A stretch of 64,000 nucleotides of DNA from Bacteroidales bacterium (GTDB taxonomy: Bacteria; Bacteroidota; Bacteroidia; Bacteroidales; G3-4614): assembly GCA_017521245.1 (NCBI GenBank), contig JAFXDI010000048.1, positions 45,234 through 109,233 on the forward strand. Reading direction: 5' to 3'. This document shows positions 62,776 through 64,000 of this stretch, one piece after another (within the stretch, counting starts at the first letter, position 1; each line of letters opens with the position of its first letter). The notes beneath the pieces were generated by a model. It did no database searches, was not told where the DNA came from, and saw only the letters and a list, made by a program, of their open reading frames with translations. Position numbers and translations under genes: made by a program.

Positions 62776-63732
62776 ATGATTCTTTCAATTATTGGATTTA
62801 TAGCAGGAATTACTCTTGTTTTGTATGGTGCTGATGCTCTTGTAAAGGGTGCTGCTGCACTTGCAAGAAAATTTAATATCAGCGAACTCGTTATTGGTTT
62901 AACCATTGTGGCTTTGGGTACATCGTTGCCCGAATTGGTTATTAGTGTTAGTTCTGCTATAAAAGGGAGTTCGGGTATTGCTTTGGGTAATGTAATTGGC
63001 AGCAATATTTTTAACTCCATGCTTATATTGGGAGTTACAGCAATGATAACTCCAATTAAGTTTAGTGCAAAGATGTTGTCGCGTGAGTTACCTTTTAATC
63101 TATTGGCTTCTATTGTTCTGATTTTGGTATCAGGCTCAATGCTTATTGGAGGTGGCGAAAATGAAGAGATTTCTCGTTACAGCGGTTTAATTCTTTTATG
63201 CTTTCTTGCCGTATTTATCAGATATACTTTTAGTATTTCAAATGATAGCGAAGAGAGTAACGAGGATATAAAGAGTGTGTCAAATTGGAAAATAGTTTTT
63301 TATATTATTGTTGGTTTGGCCTCTCTTATATTTGGAGGCAAACTATTTGTTAGCGGAGCAACAGATGTTGCCCGTATGCTTGGGCTTTCGGAGGCAGTAA
63401 TTGGTATTACAATTGTATCGGCAGGAAGTTCGTTGCCTGAGTTGGCAGTTTCGGTAAATGCTGCCCGCAAAGGAAATGCAAGCATAGCTTTGGGTAATGT
63501 TTTAGGAAGTAACATTCTGAATATATTCTTTATATTGGGTTGCAGTGCTACTATTACTCCAATATCATTAAACGGCTTCAGTTTTATTGATTATTACGTA
63601 CTTATTGCAACCTCGTTAATGGTTTATATTGTAAGCCGATTTGGTGGAAAAAATATAATTAACCGCTGGGAAGGTGCTGTTCTTACTCTCGGTTATATTG
63701 CCTACACGGTTTATCTTATTACCGGTTGTTAG
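62776..63732 (+). CDS. Calcium/sodium antiporter, YrbG family
   Basis: 318-residue inner-membrane exchanger with two homologous halves. Each has the alpha-repeat motif: ALGTSLPELVISVSSAIKG near residue 51 with GNVIGSNIFN near residue 74, and SAGSSLPELAVSVNAARKG near residue 215 with GNVLGSNILN near residue 238. That fits the CaCA superfamily, YrbG-type. The stop codon lies at the edge of the terminal repeat patch. Confidence 0.93.
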   Translation: MILSIIGFIAGITLVLYGADALVKGAAALARKFNISELVIGLTIVALGTSLPELVISVSSAIKGSSGIALGNVIGSNIFNSMLILGVTAMITPIKFSAKMLSRELPFNLLASIVLILVSGSMLIGGGENEEISRYSGLILLCFLAVFIRYTFSISNDSEESNEDIKSVSNWKIVFYIIVGLASLIFGGKLFVSGATDVARMLGLSEAVIGITIVSAGSSLPELAVSVNAARKGNASIALGNVLGSNILNIFFILGCSATITPISLNGFSFIDYYVLIATSLMVYIVSRFGGKNIINRWEGAVLTLGYIAYTVYLITGC

Positions 63733-63785
63733 TTGTTGGCTAACGCCACCCTACGGGTAGTTTTTAGTTGTACGGTGCTACCCAC
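63724..63785. repeat. Dispersed repeat with direct-repeat unit, copy 1
   Basis: Resembles 54591-54636 at its left end and contains the 28-base unit TAGTTTTTAGTTGTACGGTG..., repeated at 63973-64000 with one mismatch. The left end overlaps the antiporter stop codon. Confidence 0.65.
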
Positions 63786-63842
63786 GCACCTTAGTTGTTA
63801 GCAAGAAAGACTCTAACATCTATTTATCATTCATTATTTTTC

Positions 63843-63862
63843 GGACGTACCATGGTACGTCC
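63843..63862. repeat. Perfect 20-base palindrome 1
   Basis: GGACGTACCATGGTACGTCC equals its own reverse complement, and is flanked by CCTAC on the right and T5C on the left. Confidence 0.8.
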
Positions 63863-63924
63863 CTACATTAAGACGTTTATAATCAGATAAGCTGATGTGC
63901 AAAACTCTGCAACCAGACAAGTAG

Positions 63925-63944
63925 GGACACAGCATGCTGTGTCC
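63925..63944. repeat. Perfect 20-base palindrome 2
   Basis: GGACACAGCATGCTGTGTCC equals its own reverse complement, flanked by GTAG on the left and GTCAAAAAA on the right, the inverse of the first one. Confidence 0.8.
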
Positions 63945-63972
63945 GTCAAAAAAATGCTCTCTCCGCAGTTAT

Positions 63973-64000
63973 TAGTTTTTGGTTGTACGGTGCTACCCAC
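63973..64000. repeat. Direct-repeat unit, copy 2, reaches window edge
   Basis: 28 bases identical to 63758-63785 except for one base; cut off by the end of the window. Confidence 0.75.

Noticed and set aside
63733..64000. An insertion sequence at the window end
   Set aside because: No transposase frame is visible in the 268 bases; only repeats and palindromes are supported.

Overview
The window looks like a chromosomal segment of an AT-rich Bacteroidota, most likely a gut-type Bacteroidales. The clues are Bacteroidota-style promoters (-7 box TAnnTTTG or TAnnTTCG, sometimes with a TTTG -33 box about 20 bases upstream), little sign of Shine-Dalgarno sequences, a complex I without NuoEFG, the atpDCBEFHAG gene order, the DUF4290-murA-rimM group, DUF6048/DUF6452 proteins and an L-fucose operon. 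No rRNA, prophage, insertion sequence, transposase or CRISPR array was seen. No gene-free stretch exceeds 300 bases; the longest, 48315-48612, holds the nuo promoter and the terminator of the neighbouring operon.

Layout. 1-9 kb: the 3' part of NAD synthetase, a malic enzyme-phosphotransacetylase fusion, a tRNA methyltransferase, Lon protease behind a sigma-54-like promoter, a DUF308 membrane protein and a lipid kinase. 9-15.5 kb: L-fucose operon on the minus strand, fucI-fucO-fucA-fucK-fucP. 15.6-18.3 kb: a secreted GHL10 glycoside-hydrolase-like protein and mannose-6-phosphate isomerase. 18.4-24.4 kb: a FISUMP-type lipoprotein, an AAA-TOPRIM ATPase/menA/CPBP protease operon, an OmpA-like protein with a small acidic partner, and a 38-residue lipoprotein too short for routine gene calling. 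24.5-29.2 kb: glycogen operon (debranching enzyme, glycogen-synthase-like GT4, GH57). 29.3-31.7 kb: MarC, a Crp/Fnr regulator and a zinc metallopeptidase.

31.8-48.3 kb is the standout region: a tightly packed minus-strand array, nuoA-B-CD-H, then all eight F1Fo ATP synthase genes (atpD-C-B-E-F-H-A-G), then nuoI-J-K-L-M-N. The ATP synthase operon sits inside the complex I operon, behind one good promoter and before one strong terminator. This physically joins the redox-driven proton pump and the ATP synthase that uses the gradient.

48.6-52.7 kb: a cell-envelope operon (DUF4199, two family 2 glycosyltransferases, nitroreductase, DUF6452, DUF6048). 52.9-53.3 kb: SRP RNA and two identical tRNA-Thr genes. 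53.3-58.4 kb: umuDC, then tsaB-DUF4290-murA-rimM. 58.6-61.8 kb: yicC-gmk-nadD-DUF5063-exonuclease. 61.9-63.7 kb: a small membrane protein, a YfcE-type phosphoesterase and a Ca2+/Na+ antiporter. The last 270 bases are a patch of dispersed repeats and palindromes.

Most genes are housekeeping or central metabolism. The most notable observations are the nuo/atp interleaving, the sigma-54 site at lon, the AAA-TOPRIM ATPase linked to menaquinone synthesis, an altered metal ligand in FucA, an unusual SRP RNA loop, a histone-H1-like tail on GH57, and the terminal repeat patch. I found no clear case of a wholly new multi-gene system.
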